Shown here: positions 40,870 to 50,552 of the stretch, piece by piece
Numbering within the stretch: position 1 is the stretch's first letter
Layout: every line of letters begins with the position of its first letter
Origin: Streptomyces sp. NBC_00440
GTDB taxonomy: Bacteria > Actinomycetota > Actinomycetes > Streptomycetales > Streptomycetaceae
Length of the DNA stretch: 64,000 nucleotides
NCBI RefSeq assembly: GCF_036014215.1
Contig: NZ_CP107921.1
Location: forward strand, 186,001 to 250,000
Direction: 5' to 3'
Made by a program: the position numbers and the translations under genes
The notes under the pieces: model-generated
Seen by the model: only the letters and a program-made list of their open reading frames with translations
What the model was told of the DNA's origin: nothing
Database searches by the model: none

Positions 40870-41703
40870 TCAGCGCAGTCCGGCGAAGAGATCGTTCTCG
40901 GGTACGGCCGCGCCGGTGGCGTCCTTGACACGTAGGTACGTCTCCATGCCCATGAACTCGCCGAACCTCTCCTTGCCCATCTTGAGGAAGAAGATGTTCT
41001 CGCCCTGACTGGCGTGCGCGGCCAGCGCATCGAACTTCTGACCGCTGAACGCGGTGGTGTCCACCCACGTGGTGATCTCGTCGTCGGGGAGGCCGATCTC
41101 GGCCATCGCGGCGGCCTCGGCAGGATCCGGCTCCGGCATGTCCTCCTGGAACTCGCGCACGGTCTCCCCGAACCGCTGCATCATCGAGCGGGGCATCGTC
41201 GTCCAGTACACCTTCGGCGTCAGCTCGGTCATCTCCAGCGCCGCCATCGTGATGCGGTGGGCCTGGATGTGGTCGGGGTGGCCGTAGAAGCCGTTCTCGT
41301 CGTAGGTGACGACCACATCGGGCCGGTAGTGCCGCATGAGTTCCGCAAGCCGGGCGGCGCCTTCCTCCACGGGGGTCCGCCAGAAGGATCCGGGGGCGTC
41401 GTTGCTCGGCCAGCCCGTCATCCCGGAGTCGGCATAGTCCAGCATCTCCAGATCGCTGACCTTCAGGACGTCACAGCTCGCCTCAAGTTCCCGACGGCGC
41501 ATCGAGGCGACGGCCGCCGGGTCGTGCCCGGGTTCGCCCGGCTTGACACCCCCCGCTCCGTCACCGCAACCGCCGTCGGTACATGTCACGAGAACCGTGC
41601 GGATGCCCTCCGCCGCGTACCGCGCGAGGACCCCTCCGGTTCCGGTGGCCTCGTCGTCGGGGTGGGCGTGTACTGCCATGAGCGTCAAGGGCCGGTCAGT
41701 CAT
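40870..41703 (-). CDS. PIG-L family deacetylase (MshB/Mca-like)
   Basis: 277 aa, LmbE/PIG-L fold. The N-terminal LMAVHAHPDDEATGTGGVL has the AHPDDE zinc motif, and GHPDHIQAH supplies the third zinc ligand region. The family removes acetyl groups from GlcNAc-type substrates; in actinomycetes MshB and Mca act in mycothiol synthesis and conjugate detoxification. This one has the HAHPDDE start of that clade, but I cannot tell MshB, Mca and a general deacetylase apart. AGGAGA precedes the ATG. Confidence 0.85.
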   Translation of the reverse strand: MTDRPLTLMAVHAHPDDEATGTGGVLARYAAEGIRTVLVTCTDGGCGDGAGGVKPGEPGHDPAAVASMRRRELEASCDVLKVSDLEMLDYADSGMTGWPSNDAPGSFWRTPVEEGAARLAELMRHYRPDVVVTYDENGFYGHPDHIQAHRITMAALEMTELTPKVYWTTMPRSMMQRFGETVREFQEDMPEPDPAEAAAMAEIGLPDDEITTWVDTTAFSGQKFDALAAHASQGENIFFLKMGKERFGEFMGMETYLRVKDATGAAVPENDLFAGLR

Positions 41704-41954
41704 GAAGAACAGTCTCCTGCAGAAATACGTCTTGGTCCGAGTGCGCGGCGGGCGTACCGCGATCCTGGGAACCGGATCCTGGTGGGGTGGACGCCCTTGT
41801 GGCCTCCGTGTTCCCCGCCCGTGCGGCTCCGGTCCCCCGGTCGGTGCAACCGTGCCGGCCGGTCCTGTTGTTCCCGGCGCGGCCGATCGGTATTCCGGGG
41901 CGCCGGCGTTTCAACGCGAACGAGGGGCGCAGGTCGGATGCCGCGTGCGGACAG

Positions 41955-41991
41955 CCTCGCGGGGCGGTCCCGAGGGAACCGCCCCGCGAGG
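41955..41991 (-). terminator. terminator of the sedolisin gene
   Basis: A perfect 14-bp stem (CCTCGCGGGGCGGT and complement) 17 bp after the protease stop, with a 9-nt loop that can itself pair CCC/GGG. It lies in the 305-bp gap before the PIG-L gene, which otherwise shows nothing. Confidence 0.8.
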
Positions 41992-42008
41992 AGTGGACGC
42001 AACGGATG

Positions 42009-43235
42009 TCAGCCGGTGAAGGCCGCGGTTCCGTTGGGGGTGCCCAGACCGCTCGGGCCGTCATAGCCCGCCTTGCCGGTGCACAGGTAGGACGAGCCGC
42101 AGCTGCCGTTCGAGCCGCTGGTGACGTCGTTGAGCGAACCGGTGTGCGCGTACGGGAACGACGCCGGCGTGGAGCCGGACGACGGGGTGCCCGCGAGTGC
42201 GTAGACCGCTGCGATCAGCGGCGACGACGCGCTGGTGCCACCGAAGACCATCCAGCCGGTGCCCGGGCTGTACGAGTCGTACACGGCGACGCCGGTGTTG
42301 GGGTCGGCGACCGCCGACACATCGGCGACCGTGCGCTTGGCGCAGCCGGTGTCCTTCTGCCACGACGGCTTGGCGTCATAGCCGGAGCAGCCCGAACCGG
42401 CTCCGCTCCACACGGACTCCGCCCAGCCACGGCTGGTGGAGGCGGTCTTGAGCGACGTACCGCCGACGGCGGTGACGTAGCGGGAAGCGGCCGGGTACTC
42501 GGCGCCGTAGCCGCCGTCACCCGAGCTGGCGGTGATGGCCACCCCGGGGTGGTTGAAGTAAGAGGTGTCGTACGAGCTGTCGGAGGAGGACTCGCCGCCG
42601 CCGTAGCTGTTGGAGACGTACTTGGCGCCGAGCTTGACGGCCGAGTTCACCGCGGTGCCCAGGTTGGCCATGGTCGGCGTCTTGGCCTCCACCAGGAGGA
42701 TGTGGCAGTTGGGGCAGGCCGCGCTGACCATGTCGAGGTCGAGGGATATCTCCTCGGCCCAGCCGCCGTCCGCCGACGGCAGGGTGGAGGTGCCGGCCTG
42801 GCCGACCTTCTTGAAGCAGCCGTTGGCCGTGGTGCACGCCGGGAGCCCGTACTGCGCGCGGTACGTCCCGAGGTCGGCCTCGGCCTTCGGGTCGTCATAC
42901 GCGTCGACGATCGCCACGGTCGCACCCGAACCCGCGGTCGCGGAAGGGAGTTTGTACGCCGCCTGGAGCGAGGACGGGCCGAGGCCGGAGGGCGCGGCGG
43001 CGGCCGTGATGCTGCGTTCGGTGTTGGCCGACGCGGGTGTGCCCGACGTGACATGGAGTGCGTTGCACGCCATCTCGTTCTTCTTCGTCGGCTCCGCACA
43101 CGAGCGGGCCACCTTGACGCCCTGGGCCGATGAGCCCGAATGGGCGGGCGCCGCCTGGCCGATGGGTGCAGCCAGCGCGAGCGCGGCGGCGGCCATACCG
43201 GCCACCGCTGTGATGGAGAAGGGTCTGCGCAACAA
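42009..43235 (-). CDS. secreted sedolisin-like serine-carboxyl protease (S53)
   Basis: 408 aa. Signal peptide LLRRPFSITAVAGMAAAALA, then a short pro-region. The S53 domain has GGWAEEISLDLDMVSAACPN with the Glu-x3-Asp pair, and GGTSASSPLIAAVYALAG with the nucleophile Ser; AITASSGDGGYGAEYPAAS is the oxyanion/Asp region. A C-terminal calcium-site stretch is weak. Start TTG at 43235 with GGAGG 7 nt upstream, clearly better than an upstream frame start. Extracellular peptide hydrolysis is likely. Confidence 0.88.
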   Translation of the reverse strand: MLRRPFSITAVAGMAAAALALAAPIGQAAPAHSGSSAQGVKVARSCAEPTKKNEMACNALHVTSGTPASANTERSITAAAAPSGLGPSSLQAAYKLPSATAGSGATVAIVDAYDDPKAEADLGTYRAQYGLPACTTANGCFKKVGQAGTSTLPSADGGWAEEISLDLDMVSAACPNCHILLVEAKTPTMANLGTAVNSAVKLGAKYVSNSYGGGESSSDSSYDTSYFNHPGVAITASSGDGGYGAEYPAASRYVTAVGGTSLKTASTSRGWAESVWSGAGSGCSGYDAKPSWQKDTGCAKRTVADVSAVADPNTGVAVYDSYSPGTGWMVFGGTSASSPLIAAVYALAGTPSSGSTPASFPYAHTGSLNDVTSGSNGSCGSSYLCTGKAGYDGPSGLGTPNGTAAFTG

Positions 43236-43470
43236 CGTTCTGCCTCCGTCTTGTGGGGGAACGAGGAGCTGTGTGAGTGCGCTTGCAGCCCGGGCCGACG
43301 GGTTACGCGGCAGGGCGGCCACAACCTACGTTCGCCAGGAACACGTCAACAAGACGGACAGGAGCGTCTGTACCCGCGTTTTACTCTTGAGGGCTACCAA
43401 TGGGCATCCCATGGCCAAAGGCTTGCCTGCTGGGAGGAGTGAGCAGAGCCGGTATGGGGGTGACGCCCAA

Positions 43471-43494
43471 CAACACCTGAGCACTGGGGTGTTG
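43471..43494. repeat. stem-loop upstream of the sedolisin gene
   Basis: CAACACC pairs with GGTGTTG around a 10-nt loop, about 240 bp upstream of the protease start. It could be a regulatory site or the end of an unseen transcript. Confidence 0.4.
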
Positions 43495-43659
43495 GGAAAG
43501 CCCCCGGAATACCCCCGGCAAGACCCGCACCGGCCGGATTCGCCTGACGTTCCGTCAACCGACGGGACCGCACACGGATCAGCCGCCCGGCCGGAAGGCA
43601 GGACGGCTGACAGTCAGAGGCAGGGGCGGCCGGCGGTCAGAGGTCACAGCACCCGACGG

Positions 43660-43707
43660 CCGGAGCAGCAGGCAGCCGGAGCAGCAGGCAGCCACAGAGC
43701 AGCCAGC
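43660..43707. repeat. tandem 16-bp repeat
   Basis: Two exact copies of CCGGAGCAGCAGGCAG (43660-43691) followed by a degenerate third, in the 544-bp non-coding gap between the sedolisin and VOC genes. Nothing else recognisable is in the gap apart from the stem-loop at 43471. Confidence 0.7.
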
Positions 43708-43779
43708 GATCAGGGCGGGTCCGGCGCCAGGGGGGAAGTGCGCACCGGCCCGGGGGCGTACCCGCCGGCCCCTGTCCGG

Positions 43780-44607
43780 TTACTCGGTCGGCCCCGGTGA
43801 CAGCCGGGCGCCCACGTCCCCGGGATGCAGCGGGGTCACGGTGAACAGACCGCCGTCCGGGTCACGCAGTGTCGCCTCCGCGCCGGACGGTGTCGCCTGG
43901 CGGGCGACCAGAGTCCCGCCCCCGGCGAGCGCCGCCTCCACACAGGCCGGTACATCGGGCACCGGGAAGTGCACCTGCCAGTGCGGCCGGATCGCCGGGT
44001 CGCTCGCCGCCTCCAGCGCCCCGGAACTGAGGCGGGCGACCACATGGCCGTCACTGCGCAGGACGACCTCGTCCTGCTCGTACTCGACCTCGCAGCTGCC
44101 CGGAAGTCCGCTGGCCCAGTCCAGCACTCCCCCGTAGAAGATCGCCGCGTCGAAGGCGTTGCGGGTCCGCAGCCGGAGCCAGGCGGGTGTGCTGTCGCGC
44201 CACGCCTCCCAGCCCGACAGGAGCTGGCCCTCCCAGATCCCGAACACCGCCCCGTCCCGGTCCGCGGCCAGTGCGCCGCGCCCCGAGACCAGGGACACCG
44301 GCCCGATGGCCACCGTGCCGCTGCGCTCCCTGATCCGGGCGGTGGCCACATCCGCGTCGGCCACGGCGAAGAACGGCGTCCAGGCGACGGCGACCTGGAG
44401 TGCGGGCGCGAGCGCGCCGATCCCGGCGACCGGCGACCCGTCCAGGAGGGCGACGCTGAATTCCTCGCCGAGTTTCGCGGGCCGGAAATCCCAGGACATC
44501 ACCGAGCCGTAGAAGTCCTGGGACGCCACCAGATCCCGTGCGGTCAGGTTGACCCAACAGGGGGCCCCGGACACCGCGTCGCTCCATTCCACGCCTGCGG
44601 CATCCAC
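43780..44607 (-). CDS. two-domain VOC family protein
   Basis: 275 aa with two VOC modules: PCWVNLTARDLVASQDFYGS, VMSWDF in the first and AWLRLRTRNAFDAAIFYGGV, LDW in the second, ending in ATLRDPDGGLFTVTPLHP. This is the tandem-glyoxalase type common in Streptomyces, often near redox or detoxification genes; substrate unknown. GTG start with GAGGAGGAG upstream. Confidence 0.85.
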   Translation of the reverse strand: MDAAGVEWSDAVSGAPCWVNLTARDLVASQDFYGSVMSWDFRPAKLGEEFSVALLDGSPVAGIGALAPALQVAVAWTPFFAVADADVATARIRERSGTVAIGPVSLVSGRGALAADRDGAVFGIWEGQLLSGWEAWRDSTPAWLRLRTRNAFDAAIFYGGVLDWASGLPGSCEVEYEQDEVVLRSDGHVVARLSSGALEAASDPAIRPHWQVHFPVPDVPACVEAALAGGGTLVARQATPSGAEATLRDPDGGLFTVTPLHPGDVGARLSPGPTE

Positions 44608-44832
44608 CGGGATCTCCTCCTCGTACGCCGGGAACCATCCGCTTCCACCGCACCACGCGGGCCGCGTGTCGTAGCGGCGGCGGCGCGGAAGGGCAGGGCG
44701 CCGCGACGGCGCCCCGTCCGGTCACTCCAGTCTGCCCACACCGGACAGCCACCGCTCGTCGAACGCCCGGCGGAGAGGTTCCGGAGGGGCGGTCGGCGGG
44801 CGGTGGCCGGCGCAGTCGCGGGGAGGAGCGGG

Positions 44833-45597
44833 TCAGGCGTGCGTACCGCCGTCGATACGGAGCTCGGTGCCGGTGACGAACGCACCGTCGTCGGACGCGA
44901 GCATGGCGATCACGCCCGCCACCGTCTCCGGCCCGGCGAAGCCCTGGCCTATGGCCGGGGAGAGCTTCGCGAGCAGGCTGAAGTCGGCGTCCGCCGGCAG
45001 GCCCGGGTCACTGGTCATGCCCGAGGCGATCGAGCCCGGCGCGACACACACGGCGCGCAGCCCCTGCTTGGCGTACTCGATGGCGATGGCATGGGTGAAC
45101 GACTGGATGCCGCCCTTCGTCGCCGCGTAGGCCGCCATGTACGGGTGCGCGAAGGTCGCGGAGGTCGAGCTGAAGTTGACCACCACGCCCTTGCCGTTCT
45201 CCAGCAGCGCGGGCAGCGCCTCGCGGGTGACCAGGAAGGTACCGGTGAGGTTCACCGCGAGCATCCTGTTCCAGAATTCCAGGGTCGTGTCGGCGGTGTG
45301 CGAGGACCGCAGGATGCCCGCCGCGTTGACCAGCGCGTCCAGGCCGCCCAGGTCGCTGATGGCGCCCCCGATGGCGGTGTGCACCGACGACTCGTCCGAG
45401 ATGTCGGCCACGACCGTGGTGAGCCGGCTCTCGGTTCCTGCCGCGCGCGCCTGCTCACGGGTGGTGTCGAGGCCCGCCTCGACGATGTCGGCGGCGACGA
45501 CGGTGCCGCCCTCGGCGAGGATGCGGGCCACGGTGGCCTGCCCGATGCCCGAGCCACCACCGGTGATCAGTACGCGGCGTCCGTCAAAGCGGTTCAT
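44833..45597 (-). CDS. SDR family oxidoreductase
   Basis: 254 aa classical SDR: LITGGGSGIGQATVARILA, ALVNAAGILRSSHT, VVNFSSTSATFAHPYMAAYA then ATKGG (Ser, Tyr, Lys), CVAPGSIASGM, C-terminal GTELRIDGGTHA. It is divergent from a TetR gene with a palindrome between, so likely an inducible alcohol/ketone dehydrogenase. GGAG upstream of the ATG. Confidence 0.88.
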   Translation of the reverse strand: MNRFDGRRVLITGGGSGIGQATVARILAEGGTVVAADIVEAGLDTTREQARAAGTESRLTTVVADISDESSVHTAIGGAISDLGGLDALVNAAGILRSSHTADTTLEFWNRMLAVNLTGTFLVTREALPALLENGKGVVVNFSSTSATFAHPYMAAYAATKGGIQSFTHAIAIEYAKQGLRAVCVAPGSIASGMTSDPGLPADADFSLLAKLSPAIGQGFAGPETVAGVIAMLASDDGAFVTGTELRIDGGTHA

Positions 45598-45655
45598 TGT
45601 CCTGTCTCCGTTCCGGACTCGCCTTCGAGCCCTTCCCTTGCACGGTACGCCTCAA

Positions 45656-45670
45656 TGGCACGATGTGCCA
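45656..45670. promoter_or_regulatory. putative TetR operator between SDR and tetR
   Basis: TGGCAC-GAT-GTGCCA, a perfect 6-bp inverted repeat with 3-bp spacer, midway in the 121-bp divergent gap. Confidence 0.65.
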
Positions 45671-45718
45671 CATAGGCAGACGGGGTGGACCGGGGGCATC
45701 GGGACATACCCTTTGGAC

Positions 45719-46390
45719 ATGCCTGACACGTCCCGGACAGCCACCACCCGGCCTTCACTGACCGAGCGCCGCAAGGCGGCGACCCAGCTGGAGATCGCCC
45801 GCACCGCCGCCGCCCTCTTCGCCGAACGGGGCGCCGACAGCACCACGGCCGAGGACATCGCCCACGCGTCGGGGATCGCGCTGCGCACCTTCTACCGGTA
45901 CTTCCGGACGAAGGAGGACTCGGTCGCTCCACTGCTGTCCAGCGGGGTGAAGCAGTGGATCGCCGATCTGCGCGACAGCCCGGACGATCTGCCCGTACCC
46001 CGTGCGCTCGAACGGGCCGCACTGCGGTCGCTCACCCCGACCGACGAGGCCGAGACCCAGGCGCTGCACTGGACGCGGGGGCTGATCCGCGCGATGGACT
46101 CCCATCCGGCCCTGCTCTCCGTCTGGCTGCGGGTGACCCACGACGCCGAGGAGGAACTCACCCCGGTACTCGCCGCGTTGGCGGGCGGTGAAGCGGACCC
46201 GCTGGAGATCAGGCTGGCCTCCGCCGCCGCCAACACCGCGATGCGTGTCGCCGTCGAGGTCTGGGCCACGACGGACGCGGCGGACCACGGCCCCGGCGGC
46301 CCCGCCGAACTCGCGGCCCGCTGTGTCCACGGGCTGACCGCGGGCCTGCGACTGTGGGACGGACCGGGCGGAGCGGCCACCGCGGACTGA
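45719..46390 (+). CDS. TetR family regulator (divergent from SDR)
   Basis: 223 aa. HTH region about 20-70 (IARTAAALFAERGADSTTAE, DIAHASGIALRTFYRYFRTK, ED), with an AcrR-like C-terminal ligand domain. The start ATG has no clear ribosome-binding site. Probable local repressor of the SDR gene and itself. Confidence 0.87.
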   Translation: MPDTSRTATTRPSLTERRKAATQLEIARTAAALFAERGADSTTAEDIAHASGIALRTFYRYFRTKEDSVAPLLSSGVKQWIADLRDSPDDLPVPRALERAALRSLTPTDEAETQALHWTRGLIRAMDSHPALLSVWLRVTHDAEEELTPVLAALAGGEADPLEIRLASAAANTAMRVAVEVWATTDAADHGPGGPAELAARCVHGLTAGLRLWDGPGGAATAD

Positions 46391-46522
46391 CCGGGGGCGA
46401 GCGCCCGGAGCGTCCCTCGCCGGAGCCCGGCCGGCCGCCGTCCCGGGCAAGTCGTACGTATACATGCCCAACTCCGGCGGGTCCGCACGCACATCCTGCT
46501 CAACTCCCCCCGTACGCGCACC

Positions 46523-46553
46523 TTGACCGGCCGTCAGCATCTGCGCCTAAGAT
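46523..46553 (+). promoter_or_regulatory. possible promoter of the GH89 gene
   Basis: TTGACC and TAAGAT spaced by 19 bp, 48 bp before the GH89 start. Spacing is long for a sigma-70 type promoter, so weak support. Confidence 0.35.
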
Positions 46554-46601
46554 CCCCGCCCAGTGATCCGGTCCGCCCCACTGCCGCTAGGGAGTCGCCC
46601 C

Positions 46602-48779
46602 ATGGACATCGGCCGACGCACGATCATCACCGCTCTCGGCGCCACCGCCGCACTCGGCGCCGCGCCCGGCAGCCCGGCGGCGGCGCAGCGGCCCGCGGCC
46701 TCCCGGGCGCTGGCGCGGCTCCTCCCCCACCACTGCGACCAGGTCACCTTCCGCACCGTGCCGGCCAGGGACGGCGCGGACGCCTTCCGGGTGTCCGGGA
46801 CGACCGGGCGGATCGTGGTCGAGGGCACCACCCCCGCCGTGCAGCTCACCGGGGTGCACCACTATCTGAGATCGACGGCGTACGCCCACTTCTCGTGGAA
46901 CGGTGAGCAGACCGGTCTCCCCCGCCGGCTGCCCGGCCTGCGGAAGCCGCTGGTCAAGTCCGCGAACGTCGCTCACCGGTTTGTCTTCAACGACACCAAC
47001 GACGGCTACACGGGCCCGTACAGCGGCTGGGACTACTGGGAGCACGAACTCGATGTGCTGGCCCTGCACGGCTACAACGAGGTGCTGGTCTACGCGGGCG
47101 CGGACACCGTCTACCACCGCACCTTCCAGGAGTTCGGGTACGGCGACGCCGAGCTGCGTGCCTGGATACCGGGCCCGGCCCACCAGCCGTGGTGGCTCCT
47201 GCAGAACATGTCGGGCTTCGGCGGACCGGTGTCCCAGCAGCTCCTGGACCGGCGGTTGCGCCTCGCGCAGCGCATCGTCGGGCGGGTGCGCGAGCTGGGC
47301 ATGACGCCGGTGTTTCCCGGCTACTTCGGTACGGTCCCGCCCGGCTTCGCCGACCGCAGTCCGGGCGCCCGTGTCGTACCGCAGGGCGACTGGTCAGGGT
47401 TCTCCCGCCCCGACTGGCTGGACCCGCGCACCGCTGTCTTCGGGCAGGTCGCCGAGACCTTCTACCGGATCCAGAGCGCGCTCCTCGGCGACTCGGACAT
47501 GTACAAGGTCGACCTGCTGCACGAGGGCGGGAACCCCGGGGACGTACCCGTGGGCGAGGCCGCGAAGGCCGTCGAGAAGGCCCTGCGCACCGCGCATCCC
47601 GGGGCCGTCTGGAACGTACTCGGCTGGCAGACCAACCCCCGCCGCGAGATCATCGACGCGGTCGACCGGTCGAAGATGTTCATCGTGGACGGTCTCTCGG
47701 ACCGCTTCCCGACCGTCACCGACCGCGAGAAGGACTGGGCCGGAACCCCGTACGCCTTCGGTTCGATCTGGAACTTCGGCGGACACACCACCATGGGGGC
47801 CAACACCCCCGACTGGACGGCCCTGTACGAGCAGTGGCGCACCCGGCAGGGCAGCGCCCTCAGCGGCATCGCGCTGATGCCCGAAGGCTCGGACAACAAT
47901 CCCGCCGCCTTCGCGCTCTTCAGCGACCTGCCCTGGAGCGAGGGGCCCGTCTCCCTCACCGCCTGGTTCGACCAGTGGTCGGCCGAGCGGTACGGGGCGC
48001 CCGACCGGCACGCGGCCGCGGCCTGGGACATCCTGCGCCGCACCGCGTACGGGACCACCCGCCAGGACAGCTGGAGCGAGGCGCCGGACGGCCTCTTCGG
48101 CGCCCGCCCCTCGCTGACCGCGCGGAGCGGCGCGGCCTGGTCGCCCGACGGACTGCGCTACGACACCGCCGAGTTCGCCCGCGCCCTGCCCGAACTCCTG
48201 GCGGTACCGGCCGCGTTGCGGCGCAGCAGCGCCTACCGGTACGACCTGCTCGATGTCACCCGCCAGACGCTCTCCCACCACAGCCGCGCCCTGCTCCCGC
48301 AGGTCAAGGCGGCGTACGACGGCGCCGACCTGACGGCGTTCCGGCGGCTCACCGCGGAGTGGTTCGCGTGGATGGGACTGCTGGAGGAGACCGTCGCCAC
48401 CGACCGCCGGTTCCTGCTGGGGCGCTGGATCTCCGACGCCAGGTCCTGGGGCGCGGACAGCGCCGAGAAGGACCGGCTCGCCCACGACGCGGTGTCGCTC
48501 CTGACCGTCTGGGGCAACCGAAGCGCGGCGGACGACGGCGGGCTGCGCGACTACGCGAACCGCGAGTGGGCCGGGCTGGTCGGCGGGCTCTACACACTGC
48601 GCTGGAAGACGTACTTCAAGGAGCTGGAGTCGGCGCTGGCCGAGCACCGCGCGCCCCGGGACATCGACTGGTACGCGATCGAGGACGGCTGGATCCGCGA
48701 CCATCCCCCGTACCGCGCGGAGCCGTCCGGCGACATCGTGAGCATCGCCCGCAGGGTCGCCGGCACCGGCCGGAGCTGA
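46602..48779 (+). CDS. secreted alpha-N-acetylglucosaminidase (GH89)
   Basis: 725 aa. The N-terminus MDIGRRTIITALGATAALG has a twin-arginine-like export signal. The NAGLU N-terminal domain includes VQLTGVHHYLRSTAYAHFSW. The catalytic barrel includes WDYWEHELDVLALHGYNEVL, GMTPVFPGYFGTVPPGF, KVDLLHEGGNPGD (likely acid/base Glu) and ALMPEGSDNNPAAFAL (likely nucleophile Glu). An all-helical C-terminal domain follows. It removes terminal alpha-GlcNAc from glycans such as heparan sulfate or mucin-type glycans. GGGAG lies before the ATG. Stand-alone gene followed by a beta-helix protein. Confidence 0.9.
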   Translation: MDIGRRTIITALGATAALGAAPGSPAAAQRPAASRALARLLPHHCDQVTFRTVPARDGADAFRVSGTTGRIVVEGTTPAVQLTGVHHYLRSTAYAHFSWNGEQTGLPRRLPGLRKPLVKSANVAHRFVFNDTNDGYTGPYSGWDYWEHELDVLALHGYNEVLVYAGADTVYHRTFQEFGYGDAELRAWIPGPAHQPWWLLQNMSGFGGPVSQQLLDRRLRLAQRIVGRVRELGMTPVFPGYFGTVPPGFADRSPGARVVPQGDWSGFSRPDWLDPRTAVFGQVAETFYRIQSALLGDSDMYKVDLLHEGGNPGDVPVGEAAKAVEKALRTAHPGAVWNVLGWQTNPRREIIDAVDRSKMFIVDGLSDRFPTVTDREKDWAGTPYAFGSIWNFGGHTTMGANTPDWTALYEQWRTRQGSALSGIALMPEGSDNNPAAFALFSDLPWSEGPVSLTAWFDQWSAERYGAPDRHAAAAWDILRRTAYGTTRQDSWSEAPDGLFGARPSLTARSGAAWSPDGLRYDTAEFARALPELLAVPAALRRSSAYRYDLLDVTRQTLSHHSRALLPQVKAAYDGADLTAFRRLTAEWFAWMGLLEETVATDRRFLLGRWISDARSWGADSAEKDRLAHDAVSLLTVWGNRSAADDGGLRDYANREWAGLVGGLYTLRWKTYFKELESALAEHRAPRDIDWYAIEDGWIRDHPPYRAEPSGDIVSIARRVAGTGRS

Positions 48780-48876
48780 CGCGCCACGCGGCGGCCGCCA
48801 CCGCGCACACAGGGGTCCAAGTGCCCTGCACATATGTCCATGGCGGGGGTGGCGGGGCCCCGGCTACCGTCCGGCC

Positions 48877-50388
48877 ATGCTCAGAGAACTGCTGCGAACG
48901 AAGGCCGTACTGACCACGCTGGCGGCCGCCGTCGCCGGACTGGCGCCCACCGCTGCCGCCGCCCAGCACCACACGGGCACCACCTATTACGTGGACTGCC
49001 GCGACGGCAGCGACAGCGCCCCGGGCACCAGTGCGGCCCGCGCCTGGCACAGCCTCGCCAAGGCCTCGCGGGCCTACGCCCCCGGCGACCGGCTGCTGCT
49101 GCGGCGCGGGCGCAGCTGCACCGGGACACTCGCCCCCACCGGCTCGGGCACGGCCGCCGAGCCCATCCGGCTCGGCGCGTACGGCACCGGCGCCAAACCG
49201 CACATCGAGGGCGCCGGCGCACGCGCCGCGGTCCTGCTGCGCGACTCCGAGGGCTGGGAGGTGCGCGATCTCGACCTCTCCGACACGGGCCCGGCCACGA
49301 CCACGGACCGCCGGGCGGGACTGCTCGTCCTGCTGCGGGACTTCGGCGTCGGCCACCACTACGTCGTCGACGGTGTGGACGTCCATGACGTCAACGGCTC
49401 GGACAGCAAGGACCCGGACCCCAGCGGCGGCATCCTCTTCGTGGTGCAGGGCTCCGATGTGCCGACCCGCTTCGACGGCGTACGGATCACGGACTCGACC
49501 GTCCGGCACACGGACCGCACCGGCATCGGGACGTCGTCGACGTGGAGTCACCGGGCCGAGAACCCGGACGGGACCGGCAGCAGCTGGCAGGCCATCACCG
49601 GTCTGGTGATCGACCGGAACAAGGTATCGGACGCGGGCGGCGACGGGATCGTCGTGCAGAACGCGCGCGGGGCCCTGGTCGAGCACAACCGCGTCGACGG
49701 CTTCAACATGCGCTCCGCCGCCTACAACGCCGGTGTGTGGGCCTGGAATTCGGATGACGTGCTCTACCAGTACAACGAGGTGAGCGGGGGCCACGGGACC
49801 CGGGACTCCATGGCGTACGACATCGACGGCGCCAACACCCGCAACGTCTACCGCTACAACTACAGCCATGACAACGAGGGCGGCTTCCTGCTGGTCTGCA
49901 ACGGTGCCACCACGACCACGGACGGCAACCGGGTGCACGACAACATCAGCATCAACGACCGGAACACCTCGGCCCCCTACGGGGTGATCTCGGTGGTCTG
50001 CGGCAGCACCACGGACACCCGCGTCTACCGCAACACCGTGGTCACCGACCGTCCGGGCACCGCGATGGTCTCCGACAACGGCCAGACCGGGGTGACGTTC
50101 TCGGACAATGTCTTCGTCGGCGCCGCGGGCGGCTCGCCGGTCACGGACACCCTCAGCACGTACTCCGGCAACCTGTACTGGAACACCGCGCAGCCCCGCG
50201 ACCCCGCCGCCGTCGAGGCGGACCCGCTGCTGCGCTCCGCACACCCCACGGCGCCGGACGATGTCCGGCTGCGCCCCGGCTCCCCCGCGCGCGGTGCGGG
50301 CTCCCCGGTGGACGACGGTACGGTCCTCGACTACTTCGGGCACCGGATCCCCGCCCGTCCCAACCTCGGTGCGGACCAGGGGCGCTGA
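48877..50388 (+). CDS. secreted right-handed beta-helix (pectate-lyase-like) protein
   Basis: 503 aa. Sec signal (KAVLTTLAAAVAGLAPTAAA, cleavage AAAAQ), YYVDCRDGSDSAPGTSAARA opening as in many parallel beta-helix carbohydrate enzymes, then PbH1 coils (ITGLVIDRNKVSDAGGDGIV, VYRYNYSHDNEGGFLLVCNG). No catalytic set can be named. It probably acts on or binds an extracellular polysaccharide. It lies 97 bp after the GH89 gene. Confidence 0.82.
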   Translation: MLRELLRTKAVLTTLAAAVAGLAPTAAAAQHHTGTTYYVDCRDGSDSAPGTSAARAWHSLAKASRAYAPGDRLLLRRGRSCTGTLAPTGSGTAAEPIRLGAYGTGAKPHIEGAGARAAVLLRDSEGWEVRDLDLSDTGPATTTDRRAGLLVLLRDFGVGHHYVVDGVDVHDVNGSDSKDPDPSGGILFVVQGSDVPTRFDGVRITDSTVRHTDRTGIGTSSTWSHRAENPDGTGSSWQAITGLVIDRNKVSDAGGDGIVVQNARGALVEHNRVDGFNMRSAAYNAGVWAWNSDDVLYQYNEVSGGHGTRDSMAYDIDGANTRNVYRYNYSHDNEGGFLLVCNGATTTTDGNRVHDNISINDRNTSAPYGVISVVCGSTTDTRVYRNTVVTDRPGTAMVSDNGQTGVTFSDNVFVGAAGGSPVTDTLSTYSGNLYWNTAQPRDPAAVEADPLLRSAHPTAPDDVRLRPGSPARGAGSPVDDGTVLDYFGHRIPARPNLGADQGR

Positions 50389-50552
50389 ATTCCGGCACCA
50401 CCCTGCTGCGGTTCCACGTCCCGGCCCGGCAGACCCTCGCCCGGACCCCGGACGCGTACGATGACCGGCGGCGAGCGGCGCTCCCGCGCAGCCGCCGCCG
50501 ACGGAACCGGCAGCGCAGGCCGGCCCCTCCTTACGGGCAGGAGAAGTGAGTC